From the NCBI GenBank assembly GCA_017456985.1, contig JAFTIH010000013.1, positions 1-60,960 on the forward strand: 60,960 nucleotides of DNA, in the 5' to 3' direction. Position 1 is the stretch's first letter, and every line of letters begins with the position of its first letter. This stretch comes from Clostridia bacterium (GTDB lineage Bacteria; Bacillota; Clostridia; Oscillospirales; CAG-272). Shown piece by piece: positions 51,452 to 60,958 of this stretch. The position numbers and the translations under genes are program-made. The notes beneath the pieces are model-generated. The model was not told the DNA's origin. It saw only the letters and a program-made list of their open reading frames with translations, and did no database searches.

Positions 51452-53632
51452 TTAATAGCGATCTGCCTTGAGCTCGTCAAGGTCGGGATGCGCGCCGTCG
51501 CAGCCTGCGGTGGTGATCAGCTCCGCCGCCTCTCGGGGAAGCGCGTCCCACGCGTAGATATACTTCATATCCTTGTTGAAGACGTCGCGAGCACCCGCAT
51601 TTCTGCGCTTCCAAAGCAATCTTTCCTTGAAGGAAAGGTCCTTGGGCATCGGCTCGCGCAGGATGGCTTCCTTGGCGTCGTCATCGGAAACGATATCCAC
51701 CGCTTCTCCCATCGTGAGGTAGTTGAGCTCGAGGTTAAGGGCATAGGGCTCCGTCTGGCGGGGACGGATGAGATAGCAGTCCTCGTTAAGGATGTTGTAC
51801 GACCAGTTATTGGCGCCGTAAGCGCCGTAGTCCTGTGCAAAGTAATATACGCTTCTGCGGCGGCGCTCGTGGAAGGTCCAAAGGAAGCGCTCGTCATAGC
51901 CGGGGTTCTCCTCGTCGTAATCCGCGCCCGTGGACTGGGCAACGACGACGTTCTTGTAGGAGTGCCAGTTGGTGGAGGCACCGTCGTAATACATACCCAT
52001 CAAGCAAACGCCTCTGCCCGAGCCCGTGTGCTTGCTCATCACGACCACGTTGCCCTCGGTCTTGTTGTAGAGGGTATGGTCGGTTCTGGGCGCGTTGCCG
52101 CCCAGCGTGTAGATCGCACCGCCGTCGGCAAGGTTATACATATAGTCGGTGACGTAGTTGTAAGCGATATACACGCCCGTCAGGTTGATCAGCTCACCGT
52201 GCGGGCAGGGATTGTAGCCCCAGCACCAGCCGATCGAGATGCCCGTATAGGGCACGCGGCGGATGGTATTATGGACGATGGTGACGTCCTTGCACGCGGC
52301 AAACATGATACCGGGTGCTTCGTAATACTCGCGTCCCGTATCCTCGATAAGGTTGTTTTCAATGAGGGCGTTTTCGGTACCGTCCTCCTTGTCGAACTTA
52401 CGGAGCTTGGGCTCACCCGAGCGAATTGCGGTGGAGCCGAGGCCGCGGAAGGTGCAGTTCTTTACAATGAAGCCCGTGACTCTGCCGCCGAGGCGGATGC
52501 CCTCGCAACCAAGCTCGTAGAAGCAGCAATTTTCAAAAGAAAGATTGGTTGCGCTCTTGGAGTAGAATGCCGCCTCCTGCGGGAAGTCGCCGCGCGACGC
52601 CTCAGCACACGCCTGACCGCCGTTGTGACCCGCAAGCGTCAGGTGCATATTGTCCGCACCCGTGAAGGTGATGCCGTAGAAGGAGAGATTCTTGACCGCA
52701 CGGCAGGAGAACAGCTGGTCAAGCTGGGGGCAAGCAAAGGTGCGTGCCGTAATATCGCCCTCGGTGTAGTAGTAGAGGGTTTCGGTTCTTGCATTGTAGT
52801 AGTAATCGTTTTCCTTGCGAATGAATGCCTGATGGCTCGCGAGGTGATACATACGGTTTTCGGTGGGGTAGCCGGGATGAAGCGAGAACGCCTCGTACTC
52901 GCCGCGCTTCATCAGACAGCCGACGAGCAATTCCTTTTTACCCGGATAATAGTTGGCGTAGTGCTTATCCTTGATGGTCTCGCAATCAAACTCCACGGTA
53001 TCGTCAAGGTCAATGCCGATCATATGAATGATGTTGTAATTCCATTCGCAATCGATGTGCCACTCAATGTTTTCGCCGTTGTCCAGCCACACCATACCGC
53101 TCGTGCGGTCCCCGATGAGGGGCTTAACGAGGTCCATATGCAAATAGACCTTGCGCTGTGCGATCGCACTGCCGCCGTCCTTGAAGTTGGCGTCGCGGTT
53201 ATAGCGCATCGTGTGCATATCGGGGTCGTCGGTGTTGCGTCCGCCCGAATGCGCGAGCGTGGCGATCTTGCCGTCCACGTAGAGATAGCGGAAGGCGGCA
53301 ACGTTCGGGAGCTTGGCGGCATAGAGGTTCTCGCCCACCTTCTCGAAGAGCGAAGCGTCAATGGGAACGAGAGAGCTGACGGTGGTCTTGCCGGGCACAC
53401 CCACCAGGGAAAGCGCGGAGTCATCGGGCAGGTATCTGCCGTTGAGCGTCAGCGTCTCGTCGATCACGTGCTCTCCCTCGGAGAGTGAGAGGGTGATCTC
53501 GGTGCCGGGCGTCTTCAAGCGCTCCTTTGCCATTGCCCACGCGAAAACGAGGGAGCGGAAGGGGGCTTCCTTGCTGCCGTCACCGCCAAGCGCGGCGGTG
53601 GGGTTGACGTAAAAAACGATTTTGTTTGTCAT
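51452..53632 (-). CDS. Cytosolic right-handed beta-helix protein, paralogue C (GH141-like inferred)
   Basis: The protein has 726 residues and no signal peptide. The order of motifs is the same: GISIGWCW (near 464), LADGGAIYTLGG (near 502), MYYDGASTNW (near 546). A longer C-terminal part (DLSFKERLLWKRRNAGARDV) is shared with paralogue D but not with A or B, so C and D form one sub-pair. Ends HPDLDELKADRY. Ribosome site AGGA precedes ATG 53632. The gap to D is 30 bases. Confidence 0.8.
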   Translation of the reverse strand: MTNKIVFYVNPTAALGGDGSKEAPFRSLVFAWAMAKERLKTPGTEITLSLSEGEHVIDETLTLNGRYLPDDSALSLVGVPGKTTVSSLVPIDASLFEKVGENLYAAKLPNVAAFRYLYVDGKIATLAHSGGRNTDDPDMHTMRYNRDANFKDGGSAIAQRKVYLHMDLVKPLIGDRTSGMVWLDNGENIEWHIDCEWNYNIIHMIGIDLDDTVEFDCETIKDKHYANYYPGKKELLVGCLMKRGEYEAFSLHPGYPTENRMYHLASHQAFIRKENDYYYNARTETLYYYTEGDITARTFACPQLDQLFSCRAVKNLSFYGITFTGADNMHLTLAGHNGGQACAEASRGDFPQEAAFYSKSATNLSFENCCFYELGCEGIRLGGRVTGFIVKNCTFRGLGSTAIRSGEPKLRKFDKEDGTENALIENNLIEDTGREYYEAPGIMFAACKDVTIVHNTIRRVPYTGISIGWCWGYNPCPHGELINLTGVYIAYNYVTDYMYNLADGGAIYTLGGNAPRTDHTLYNKTEGNVVVMSKHTGSGRGVCLMGMYYDGASTNWHSYKNVVVAQSTGADYDEENPGYDERFLWTFHERRRRSVYYFAQDYGAYGANNWSYNILNEDCYLIRPRQTEPYALNLELNYLTMGEAVDIVSDDDAKEAILREPMPKDLSFKERLLWKRRNAGARDVFNKDMKYIYAWDALPREAAELITTAGCDGAHPDLDELKADRY

Positions 53633-53662
53633 AATATTATCCTCGCATTATGCTTTTTAGAT

Positions 53663-55828
53663 TTAATAACGGTCTGCCTTGAGCTCGTCAAGGTCGGCGT
53701 GAGCGCCTGCGGCTCCTGCGGCGGTGATCAGCGTTGCCGCTTCGTCGGGAAGTGCATCCCAGGTGTAGACGTACGTCATATTTCTGTTGATGACGTCACG
53801 TGCTGCCGCGCGCTTGCGCTTTTCGTGCAGTCTTTCCTCAAAGGAGAGCCCCTCGGGCATCTTCTCGCGCAAAACGGCATCCTTTTCTTCCTCGGGGACG
53901 ATGTCCTCCACCTCACCCATCGTGCAGTAGTGCGTTTCGATGTTGAGGGGGATCAGGTCCGTCTTGCGGGGACGGATAAGGTAACAATCCTCGTTGCTTA
54001 TGTTGTACGACCAGTTGTTCGCGCCGTAAACGCCCGCATCTTGGCAGAAGTAGTACAGGCTTCTGCGGCGACGCTCACGGAAGGTATGCAAAAACCGCTC
54101 GGTATAGCCCGGGTTCTCCTCGTCGGGATCCGCGCCCAGAGACTGCGCCACGACCACGTTGTTTCGAGAGAGCCAGTTGGAGGACGAGCCGTCGTAGTAA
54201 ATGCCCATCAGGCAGACACCGCGACCCGAGCCCGTGCGCTTGTTCATCACGACCACGTTTTCAAAGCAACGGTTATAAAGGTTGTGGTCGGTTTTCGGCG
54301 CGTTGCCGCCCAGCGTGTAGATGGCACCGCCGTCGCAAAGGTTGCGCATATAATCGGTGATGTAGTTGCGGGAGATCTCAATCTCGTCAAGGTTGATGCC
54401 CACGTCGTGCGCCCAGCTCTTGTAGCTCCAGGACCAGCCGATCGAAATGCCCGTGTAGGCACAGTCGCGGATGGTGTTGCGCGTGATGACCACGCGGCGG
54501 GAGGAGGTCAGCATGATGGCGGGAGAGTCGGGATATTCGCGCGCGATACCCTCAAGGAGGTTGTTTTCAATGCGAACGTCCGCGTTGCCATCCTCCTCGT
54601 CGAGCTTGCACATTTTGGGAGAAGCGGCGCGGATGGCAGAGGAGCCGATCTCGCGGAAGGTGCAATCCTTGACCGTAAAGCGATCCACTCTGCCGCGCAA
54701 ACGGATGCCCTCGGCGGCGAGCTGCTCAAAGCGGCAGTCTTCAAAGGTCAAGCCACACGCATCCCAAGAGTAAAAGGCGGCTTGCGTGGGGAAATCGCCC
54801 ATTGAGGAGCTTGCCTGACCGCCCGCGTGGAAGCCGAGCGAAAGGCGCATATTGTCCGTCCCCGTAAAGGTCACGCCGCGGAAGGTAAGGTTGCGCACGC
54901 GGCGGCAGGCAAAGAGCTGATCGAGCTTACCGCAAGCAAAGGTGTGGGTGGAAATATCCCCCTCGGTGTAGTAATAGACGACCTCGCGCGTGACATCGTA
55001 ATAATAGAAGCCCTCGCGGTTGCAGAACGCTTTGGCGTTCGAAAGAAAGTAGCTTCTGGTCTTTAAATGGTAGCCGCCCGCCTGACCGAGTCCCGCCTCG
55101 TGTCCCGCAGGGACGGAGAAGTTGCGATATTCGGGCTTGGGGAAATAGCAAGCAACGCAAAGCTCCTTTTCACCGTTTTCCTCGTAAAGCGCGGTATCGT
55201 CAAGGTCAACCGCGTTGATATGCATAATGTTGTAGCCCCACTCGTATTCGCCGTGATACTCACAGGACACGTTCACCCTGCCGCTCGTGCGGTCGCCAAC
55301 GAGAGGCTTCACGAGATCCATACCGAGGTAGAGCTTGCAAGAGGGACGCGCGTCGCGCGTTTCGTCCTTGGCGTCGTGTGTGCGGTCAAAGCGGATAAAG
55401 CGGATATCCTCGTCATCCGTAAAGCGGCCGCCCGCGTGGGCAAGCGTCGCTATCTTGCCGTCCACGTACAGGTGACGGAAGGCACGCATACCCGCGACGT
55501 GCGCGGCGTAGAGATTTCCTTCCACCTTCTCAAAGAGCGAAGCGTCAAAGGGGCGCGCGGCGGTAATAACCGTCTTTCCTGCGACACCCTCGATCAAAAG
55601 CGTAGAGTCGGGATTCTGCGCGTCGCCGTCCAGCGACAGCGTGTTATAGCACAGATGCGTACCGCCCGCAAGGGAGAGCGTAACGTCGACAGCCGTCGCG
55701 TCACACAAAAGGTCGCGGGAGGCGGCAAGCGCCGTTTCAAGCGAGCGGAAGGGGGTCTTTTGCGAGCCGTCACCGCGCGAGGCGGCAGTGGGATCGACGT
55801 ACAAGACGATCTTTTCGTTCGTAGCCAT
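53663..55828 (-). CDS. Cytosolic right-handed beta-helix protein, paralogue D (GH141-like inferred)
   Basis: The protein has 721 residues without a signal peptide and is the first gene of the paralogue operon. Motifs: GISIGWSW (near 458; Ser in place of Cys), LCDGGAIYTLGG (near 497), IYYDGSSSNW (near 540), and the C-terminal GLSFEERLHEKRKRAAARDV shared with C. GGAG precedes ATG 55828. A promoter lies at 55915-55943 and the leader contains a stem with CGTGCG/CGCACG. Confidence 0.8.
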   Translation of the reverse strand: MATNEKIVLYVDPTAASRGDGSQKTPFRSLETALAASRDLLCDATAVDVTLSLAGGTHLCYNTLSLDGDAQNPDSTLLIEGVAGKTVITAARPFDASLFEKVEGNLYAAHVAGMRAFRHLYVDGKIATLAHAGGRFTDDEDIRFIRFDRTHDAKDETRDARPSCKLYLGMDLVKPLVGDRTSGRVNVSCEYHGEYEWGYNIMHINAVDLDDTALYEENGEKELCVACYFPKPEYRNFSVPAGHEAGLGQAGGYHLKTRSYFLSNAKAFCNREGFYYYDVTREVVYYYTEGDISTHTFACGKLDQLFACRRVRNLTFRGVTFTGTDNMRLSLGFHAGGQASSSMGDFPTQAAFYSWDACGLTFEDCRFEQLAAEGIRLRGRVDRFTVKDCTFREIGSSAIRAASPKMCKLDEEDGNADVRIENNLLEGIAREYPDSPAIMLTSSRRVVITRNTIRDCAYTGISIGWSWSYKSWAHDVGINLDEIEISRNYITDYMRNLCDGGAIYTLGGNAPKTDHNLYNRCFENVVVMNKRTGSGRGVCLMGIYYDGSSSNWLSRNNVVVAQSLGADPDEENPGYTERFLHTFRERRRRSLYYFCQDAGVYGANNWSYNISNEDCYLIRPRKTDLIPLNIETHYCTMGEVEDIVPEEEKDAVLREKMPEGLSFEERLHEKRKRAAARDVINRNMTYVYTWDALPDEAATLITAAGAAGAHADLDELKADRY

Positions 55829-55914
55829 ACTGATGATCTCCTATTCATCAAAAAAAGGTTTTTTACACATAAGGCGGCCTCGTGCGTATGCGCACGCGAG
55901 CCGCTTCTACCATC

Positions 55915-55943
55915 ATTTTAAAGGCTCGTTTTGGGGAAGTCAA
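55915..55943 (-). promoter_or_regulatory. Promoter of the beta-helix paralogue operon
   Basis: Minus-strand -35 TTGACT (55938-55943) and -10 TAAAAT (55915-55920), 17-base spacer. The 284-base gap upstream of paralogue D also holds the rhaB terminator and no gene. Confidence 0.6.
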
Positions 55944-56062
55944 CCCCGTTAGGAAAAATAAATGCCCATTTTCCAAAACTTTTTGTTTTTCTTTGTGCAT
56001 TTTAACCAAAAAACGATCGGTTTTTTTGACACCCTATTTTTCCGTTGCGGAAGCGTAAGGAA

Positions 56063-56094
56063 AATGGAAAAGCGGCGACCCTGCGGTCGCCGCT
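56063..56094 (-). terminator. Terminator of rhaB
   Basis: AGCGGCGACC (56071-56080) and GGTCGCCGCT (56085-56094), 4-base loop; the minus strand then reads TTTCCATTTT. It lies 19 bases after the rhaB stop. Confidence 0.7.
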
Positions 56095-56112
56095 CCTCTA
56101 TGTGTTATAAAA

Positions 56113-57588
56113 TTACTTTGCGGATTTGCCGAGGTACTTTTTGTACTCCTCGAATGCCGCGTCCCAAGCGGCGCTTTCGGTGGGCTCGTAGATCTTAAGG
56201 GGCGTCGAATCGGTGATGACGCGGCGCGCGTCACGCCAATCCTTGAGCTCGCCAAGGGCGATCAGCTGTACCGCGATGTTACCCATCACGGTTGCCTCAA
56301 CGGGACCTGCCACCACTCTGACACCCGTCGCGTTTGCGGTCAGACGGCAAAGGAGGGTATCCTTGATACCGCCGCCCAGCATATTGATCTGTCCAAACGC
56401 CTTGCCCGAGATGTCGCGCAGGGCGTTGAAGTTGAGCTTATACTTCATCGCAAGGCTCTCGTAGATACAACGCATCACCTCGCCGCGGGTTGCGGGAACG
56501 TACTGACCCGTCACACGGCAGAACTCACGCACGCGCTCGGGCAGGTTGCCTGCGGTCTCGAACTCGGGAGCGTCGCAGTCGATGAAGCAACGGAAGGGCT
56601 CAGCGGCGAGTGCCTCGCGCTCAAGGTCGGCGTAGGACACGTTCTCGCCCTCGCGGATCCACTGACGGCGGGACTCTTGGATGAGCCAAAGACCCATAAT
56701 GTTCTTTAAGAAACGGGTGGTGTTCTCATAGCCGCCCTCGTTGGTGTACTGGATCTTCGCGCTCTCGGGGGTGATGACGGGAGCGGACAGCTCGGTGCCG
56801 AAGAGCGACCAGGTGCCGCAAGAGATGTAAACGAAGTCACCCTCGGTGGGGGCGGCGGCAACGGCAGACGCGGTGTCGTGCGTGCAGACGGCGACCACGG
56901 GGATGGGCTTGCAGTCAAACTCGGTGCAAAGCTCGTCGGAGAGCATACCGTAGCATTCGCCCGGCTGGATCAGCTCGGGAAGAATGCGGGAGGGGATGCC
57001 GAGGCGCTCCAGCAGCTCGGTGTTGAAGGTCTTACTCACGGGATCGAGGAAGTTGGAGGTGGAGGCGATGGTGGACTCCGCACGCTTTGCGCCCGTTAAG
57101 AAATACGCAAACAGGTCAGGCATAAAGAGGATCTTATCCGTCAGCGCGAGAAGCTCGGGACGGTATTTTGCAAGATAGTAGAGCTGATAAATGGTGTTCA
57201 GGCGGAGCGTCTGCGTGCCCGAAATGGCGTACAGCTCGTCGGGAGGAATGATCTTGGCAACTGCCTCGGGCATTCCCACCGTGCGCTCGTCGCGATAGTG
57301 GCTGGGGTTGGCAAGAAGCTCGCCGTGCTCGTTGAGAAGTCCGAAATCCACGCCCCAGGTGTCGATACCGATCGCGTCGATCTCGTATTCCTTGACTGCC
57401 TTGTTGATCGCCGTCTTGATCTCGAACAGAAGACGGAGCACGTCCCAATACATTCTACCGCCCGTCACGATGGTGTCGTTGGAGAAGCGGTGGATCTCGG
57501 TGACGTTGATAAGCTTGCCGTCGTACTCACCGATCATCGCGCGTCCGCTGGATGCGCCAAAGTCAAATGCTAAAACCTTTTTTGCCAT
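56113..57588 (-). CDS. rhaB: Rhamnulokinase
   Basis: The protein has 491 residues. LAFDFGASSGRAMIG opens the FGGY kinase fold, IGIDTWGVDFGLLNEHG and VAVCTHDTASAVAA and ISCGTWSLFGTEL follow; GVDFGLL with the RDERT loop is the rhamnulokinase pattern. It phosphorylates L-rhamnulose after rhamnose isomerase (gene not in window). ATG 57588 follows AAGGAG. It marks the neighbouring beta-helix operon as rhamnose-related. L-fuculokinase is the nearest alternative. Confidence 0.9.
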   Translation of the reverse strand: MAKKVLAFDFGASSGRAMIGEYDGKLINVTEIHRFSNDTIVTGGRMYWDVLRLLFEIKTAINKAVKEYEIDAIGIDTWGVDFGLLNEHGELLANPSHYRDERTVGMPEAVAKIIPPDELYAISGTQTLRLNTIYQLYYLAKYRPELLALTDKILFMPDLFAYFLTGAKRAESTIASTSNFLDPVSKTFNTELLERLGIPSRILPELIQPGECYGMLSDELCTEFDCKPIPVVAVCTHDTASAVAAAPTEGDFVYISCGTWSLFGTELSAPVITPESAKIQYTNEGGYENTTRFLKNIMGLWLIQESRRQWIREGENVSYADLEREALAAEPFRCFIDCDAPEFETAGNLPERVREFCRVTGQYVPATRGEVMRCIYESLAMKYKLNFNALRDISGKAFGQINMLGGGIKDTLLCRLTANATGVRVVAGPVEATVMGNIAVQLIALGELKDWRDARRVITDSTPLKIYEPTESAAWDAAFEEYKKYLGKSAK

Positions 57589-57633
57589 TATGTTTTCTCC
57601 TTCATTTGGATTATGTTTTTTAAAGCCACTCAC

Positions 57634-57731
57634 AGTATAACATCTTTTGAAAAATTTGTCTACCCCTTTTTTGATTTTTTCGGAATTCCGACCAAAAAAG
57701 CCTTGATTTTTAACAACGGCGGTGTTATACT
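57634..57731. promoter_or_regulatory. Divergent promoters of rhaB and the esterase gene with a shared palindrome
   Basis: rhaB (minus): -35 TAGACA (57657-57662), -10 TATACT (57634-57639), 17-base spacer. Esterase (plus): -35 TTGATT (57703-57708), -10 TATACT (57726-57731), 17-base spacer. Midway lies the palindrome TCGGAATTCCGA (57680-57691), flanked by CTTTTTTG and CAAAAAAG. The two -10 boxes are identical. Confidence 0.65.
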
Positions 57732-57758
57732 AGGGGCAGAAATTAAAGGAGAGGCGCT

Positions 57759-58856
57759 ATGACACTCGAGCAAATTGATAAAAATTTCAAGCTTTCCGCC
57801 GTCACGGAAAAGGACGTCGTCTGGCATGACGTGCGAGAGGTGCCCTTCCGCATCTACGGCGTTTACTACGAGGAGAGCGAGGGACGCTTTCGCCGTCTGC
57901 CCGCCGCGGTTGCCGAGGCAACGAGCGCAGGCGTTGCCACACTCGCAACCCACACCTCGGGCGGTCGCGTGCGCTTCGTGACCGACTCGCCTTATATCGC
58001 TATCCGCGCCGTTTCCTCTGCGGGAACGCGCTTTTCCCATATGCCGCTTTCGGGCGTACACGGCTTTGCCCTGACAGAGGACCGTTTCCACTTTGTACAC
58101 GCCTTTATGCCCGAATTCACCGCCGTTACGGACGCGCCCTTCGCCTTCGAGAGTATCACTTACCCTTGGCATAAGAGCTTTCACACCGAGGGCAAGCACC
58201 TTTACAGCATTTCTTTTCCCCTGTATGGGCGCACCGACGCGCTTTTTATCGGCTTAAAGGAAGGATGCCTTTTGGAAGCGGCGCCCGATTACACCTACGA
58301 GGAAAAGCCCGTGCTCTTTTACGGCTCGTCCATCACGCAGGGCGGTTGCGCCTCGCGTTCGGACACCGATTACGTGAGCCGCTTGTCAAGAATGCTGGAC
58401 ACGGATATTCTCAACCTCGGATTTTCGGGCTCGGCGAGGGCAGAGGATGCGATGATCGCCTATCTTGCCTCGCTCGACCCGTCCGTATTCGTGCTTGACT
58501 ACGATCACAACACACCCTCTCTTGAGCATTTGGAGGCAACGCACGAGAAGCTGTTTCTCGCCTTCCGCGCGGCGCACCCCGATACCCCTGTCATTATGAT
58601 GTCCCGCCCCGACTTTCATAACGGTCTGCTTAACGTTGAGCGCCGCGCCATCATCAAAAAAACCTACGATAACGCCAAGGCGCGCGGCGACGGGCGCGTG
58701 TGGTTTATCGACGGCGAAACGCTGTTTGCAGGCGAGGATCGCGAGAGCTGTACGGTGGAGGATTGCCATCCCACCGACCTTGGCTTTTTCCGTATGGCAA
58801 AGACGGTAGAGCCTCTTTTGCGTGAGGCACTCGCTATCGCCTACGGGGAAAAATAA
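57759..58856 (+). CDS. Two-domain SGNH/GDSL esterase (GxDLY + GDSL type)
   Basis: The protein has 365 residues and no signal peptide. Residues 1-175 form a beta-rich GxDLY-like domain (GRFRRLP and TSGGRVRFVTDSPYIAIRA); from about 180 on is the SGNH hydrolase with YGSSITQGG (nucleophile Ser), GFSGSAR and, near the end, DCHPTDLGF (Asp-His). Such enzymes remove acetyl or other acyl groups from sugars. AAAGGAG precedes ATG. It is divergent from rhaB and shares its control region; cytosolic location fits the cytosolic beta-helix paralogues. Confidence 0.88.
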   Translation: MTLEQIDKNFKLSAVTEKDVVWHDVREVPFRIYGVYYEESEGRFRRLPAAVAEATSAGVATLATHTSGGRVRFVTDSPYIAIRAVSSAGTRFSHMPLSGVHGFALTEDRFHFVHAFMPEFTAVTDAPFAFESITYPWHKSFHTEGKHLYSISFPLYGRTDALFIGLKEGCLLEAAPDYTYEEKPVLFYGSSITQGGCASRSDTDYVSRLSRMLDTDILNLGFSGSARAEDAMIAYLASLDPSVFVLDYDHNTPSLEHLEATHEKLFLAFRAAHPDTPVIMMSRPDFHNGLLNVERRAIIKKTYDNAKARGDGRVWFIDGETLFAGEDRESCTVEDCHPTDLGFFRMAKTVEPLLREALAIAYGEK

Positions 58857-58861
58857 TTTTT

Positions 58862-58892
58862 GCACGCCGCGCCTCTGCGCGGCGTGTTTTTT
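58862..58892 (+). terminator. Terminator of the esterase gene
   Basis: GCACGCCGCGC (58862-58872) and GCGCGGCGTG with a 4-base loop, followed by six T. Confidence 0.85.
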
Positions 58893-58905
58893 CAAGAAGA
58901 GCACC

Positions 58906-58934
58906 TTGACAAGTGCGGCTTGCAACTGTATAAT
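58906..58934 (+). promoter_or_regulatory. Promoter of ruvAB
   Basis: Perfect -35 TTGACA (58906-58911) and -10 TATAAT (58929-58934), 17-base spacer, 30 bases before ruvA. Confidence 0.85.
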
Positions 58935-58964
58935 AAAGGGTGAATACGTTTTAAGAGGTGGAAT

Positions 58965-59594
58965 ATGTTCTATCACGTCAAGGGAGAACTGATGCTGTGC
59001 GAGGGCAGTCTTGCGGTCGTTGATTGCGGCGGCGTGGGATATGCGCTCACCGTGAGTCTGAACACGGCGGAGAAGTTAGCACAGAAGGTGAGCGAGGAGG
59101 TCTTCTTATTCACGCATCTTGCGGTGCGCGAAGACGGCGTAGAGCTGTACGGCTTCGGCAGCCGTGAGGAGCTTTCGGTCTTTCGTCTGCTCATCACCGT
59201 TTCAGGCGTGGGTCCCAAGGCAGCGATGAGTATTCTTTCCACTCTCACCCCCGACCGCTTTGCTTACGCGGTCTGCACCGAGGACGCCAAGGCGCTCTCC
59301 CGTGCGCCCGGCATCGGCGGCAAGACGGCGGCGCGCATCGTGCTGGAGCTCAAGGACAAGATCTCGAAGGAGCAGATGTCGGGTGACCTCGCTTCCCTTT
59401 CGGGCAGTACTCCCGCCCCCAAAGCCCCCGTGGGCGGTGCGGCGAGCGGCAAGCTTGCCGAGGCACAGGATGCACTGGGCGTGCTGGGATACAACCGCAC
59501 CGAGATCGCGCAGGTGCTGCGCGAGATCGACGTGACGGGGCTCTCGCTTGAGCAGATCATCACCGCGGCGCTTCGCCGTTTCAGTGAAAAATAA
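58965..59594 (+). CDS. ruvA: Holliday junction branch migration protein RuvA
   Basis: The protein has 209 residues. The OB-fold ([20 protein letters not shown]), two helix-hairpin-helix motifs ([32 protein letters not shown]) and the C-terminal domain III ([19 protein letters not shown]) are complete. RuvA tetramers bind the junction and load RuvB. GAGGTGG precedes ATG 58965. It is followed by ruvB after 17 bases. Confidence 0.96.
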   Translation: MFYHVKGELMLCEGSLAVVDCGGVGYALTVSLNTAEKLAQKVSEEVFLFTHLAVREDGVELYGFGSREELSVFRLLITVSGVGPKAAMSILSTLTPDRFAYAVCTEDAKALSRAPGIGGKTAARIVLELKDKISKEQMSGDLASLSGSTPAPKAPVGGAASGKLAEAQDALGVLGYNRTEIAQVLREIDVTGLSLEQIITAALRRFSEK

Positions 59595-59611
59595 AAAAGG
59601 AGGACACGCAC

Positions 59612-60667
59612 TTGTCGATCGCAGAGGAAGAATTTGACTTTGAAAGCCGCATCGTGGGTACGGAGAGCGTGCCATCCGACTTTGAGGTAGAAAACTCCCT
59701 TCGTCCCAAGACACTTGACGATTATACGGGTCAGGAGAAGGCGAAGGAAAACTTAAAGATCTATATTGAGGCGGCAAAGATCCGCCACGAATCGCTTGAC
59801 CACGTGCTTCTTTGGGGACCTCCCGGTCTTGGTAAGACCACGCTTGCGGGCATTATTGCCAACGAGATGGGCGTCAACTTGCGCACCACCTCGGGTCCCG
59901 CCATCGAAAAGCAGGGCGACCTTGCGGCGATCCTCACCAATCTTGCCGAGGGCGACGTGCTGTTTATCGACGAGATCCACCGTCTTTCGCGCTCGGTAGA
60001 GGAGATCCTTTATCCCGCGATGGAGGACTACGCGCTCGATATCATCATCGGCAAGGGACCCTCGGCGCGTAGCATCCGCCTGCCCATTCCCCGCTTTACC
60101 CTGATCGGCGCGACCACCCGCGCGGGACAGCTTACGACGCCGCTACGCGACCGCTTCGGCGTGCTGCTCAAGCTTGAGCTTTACACGCCCGAGGAGCTTG
60201 CCCTGATCGTGCGCCGCTCGGCGGACATTCTCGGCATCGGCATCGACGAGCGCGGCGCTTACGAGATCGCCTCCCGCTCGCGCGGTACGCCCCGTATCGC
60301 CAACCGCCTGCTCAAGCGCATCCGCGACTTTGCGGCGGTCAAGGGGGACGGCACGGTGACCGAGGAGATCGCCAAATACGGCTTGGAGCGGTTGGAGATC
60401 GACGCGCTCGGGCTTGACAACACCGACCGCAAGATGCTCCGCGCCATCATCAAGTTTTACGGCGGCGGTCCCGTTGGTCTTGACACGCTTGCCGCCACCA
60501 TCGGCGAGGAGGCGATCACCATTGAGGACGTTTACGAGCCGTATCTCTTACAGCTCGGCTTCCTTTCGCGCACCCCGCGCGGCAGATGCGTCACCCGTCT
60601 TGCGTACGATCATCTCGGCATTCCCTTCTCCGCATCGGGCACGCAGGAAACGCTGTTTGACGACTGA
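59612..60667 (+). CDS. ruvB: Holliday junction branch migration helicase RuvB
   Basis: The protein has 351 residues. Walker [10 protein letters not shown], Walker [12 protein letters not shown], sensor GATTRAG, and the arginine finger region TPLRDRFG are all present. RuvB hexamers drive branch migration with RuvA and RuvC. The start is TTG 59612 with AAAGGAGG 8 bases upstream. A hairpin terminator follows. Confidence 0.97.
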   Translation: MSIAEEEFDFESRIVGTESVPSDFEVENSLRPKTLDDYTGQEKAKENLKIYIEAAKIRHESLDHVLLWGPPGLGKTTLAGIIANEMGVNLRTTSGPAIEKQGDLAAILTNLAEGDVLFIDEIHRLSRSVEEILYPAMEDYALDIIIGKGPSARSIRLPIPRFTLIGATTRAGQLTTPLRDRFGVLLKLELYTPEELALIVRRSADILGIGIDERGAYEIASRSRGTPRIANRLLKRIRDFAAVKGDGTVTEEIAKYGLERLEIDALGLDNTDRKMLRAIIKFYGGGPVGLDTLAATIGEEAITIEDVYEPYLLQLGFLSRTPRGRCVTRLAYDHLGIPFSASGTQETLFDD

Positions 60668-60681
60668 AAACTATAAAAAGT

Positions 60682-60717
60682 AAAGCATTGTTTACATTTT
60701 GGTGTAAGCAATGCTTT
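60682..60717. terminator. Bidirectional terminator between ruvB and the ATP-grasp gene
   Basis: AAAGCATTGTTTACA (60682-60696) and TGTAAGCAATGCTTT (60703-60717), one G-T pair, 6-base loop, with T-rich sequence on both sides. Confidence 0.85.
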
Positions 60718-60721
60718 TGTT

Positions 60722-60958
60722 TTATCCGATTTGTTGTTTGACGTGTGCAAGGATCGGTCGGGCAAGATTGATGCCCGTGGCGTGAAAAGAGCCGACGAAA
60801 AGCGGGTTGGAATTGACCTCACAGACATAGGGGACACCGCCCTCGCCCGAAAGGATATCCACTCCCGCAAAGTGGGCGCCGACCGCACGGGCGGCGGCGA
60901 TGGCAAGGACGCATTCGGCATCCGTGGGAGTATAAGCTTCCCCTCTGCCGCCCGCACC
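60722..60958 (-). CDS. RimK-like ATP-grasp ligase, C-terminal part only
   Basis: The window holds 78 residues of the C terminus, cut at the right edge. VGAHFAGVDILSGEGG and VCEVNSNPLFVG are the metal-binding/ATP-grasp signature (GVDI, EVNxNP) of the RimK alpha-L-glutamate ligase family, which adds glutamate or related residues to a protein or peptide. It ends VKQQIG and is convergent with ruvB. The N-terminal part and substrate side lie outside the window. Confidence 0.75.
   Translation of the reverse strand, partial: GAGGRGEAYTPTDAECVLAIAAARAVGAHFAGVDILSGEGGVPYVCEVNSNPLFVGSFHATGINLARPILAHVKQQIG

Noticed and set aside
49106..53488. Very long antisense open frame, about 1460 codons, on the plus strand over the beta-helix paralogues
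   Set aside because: Its protein has no recognisable domain and mirrors the beta-helix genes; long antisense frames here follow from codon bias that avoids TTA, CTA and TCA, and there is no ribosome site or promoter fitting it.
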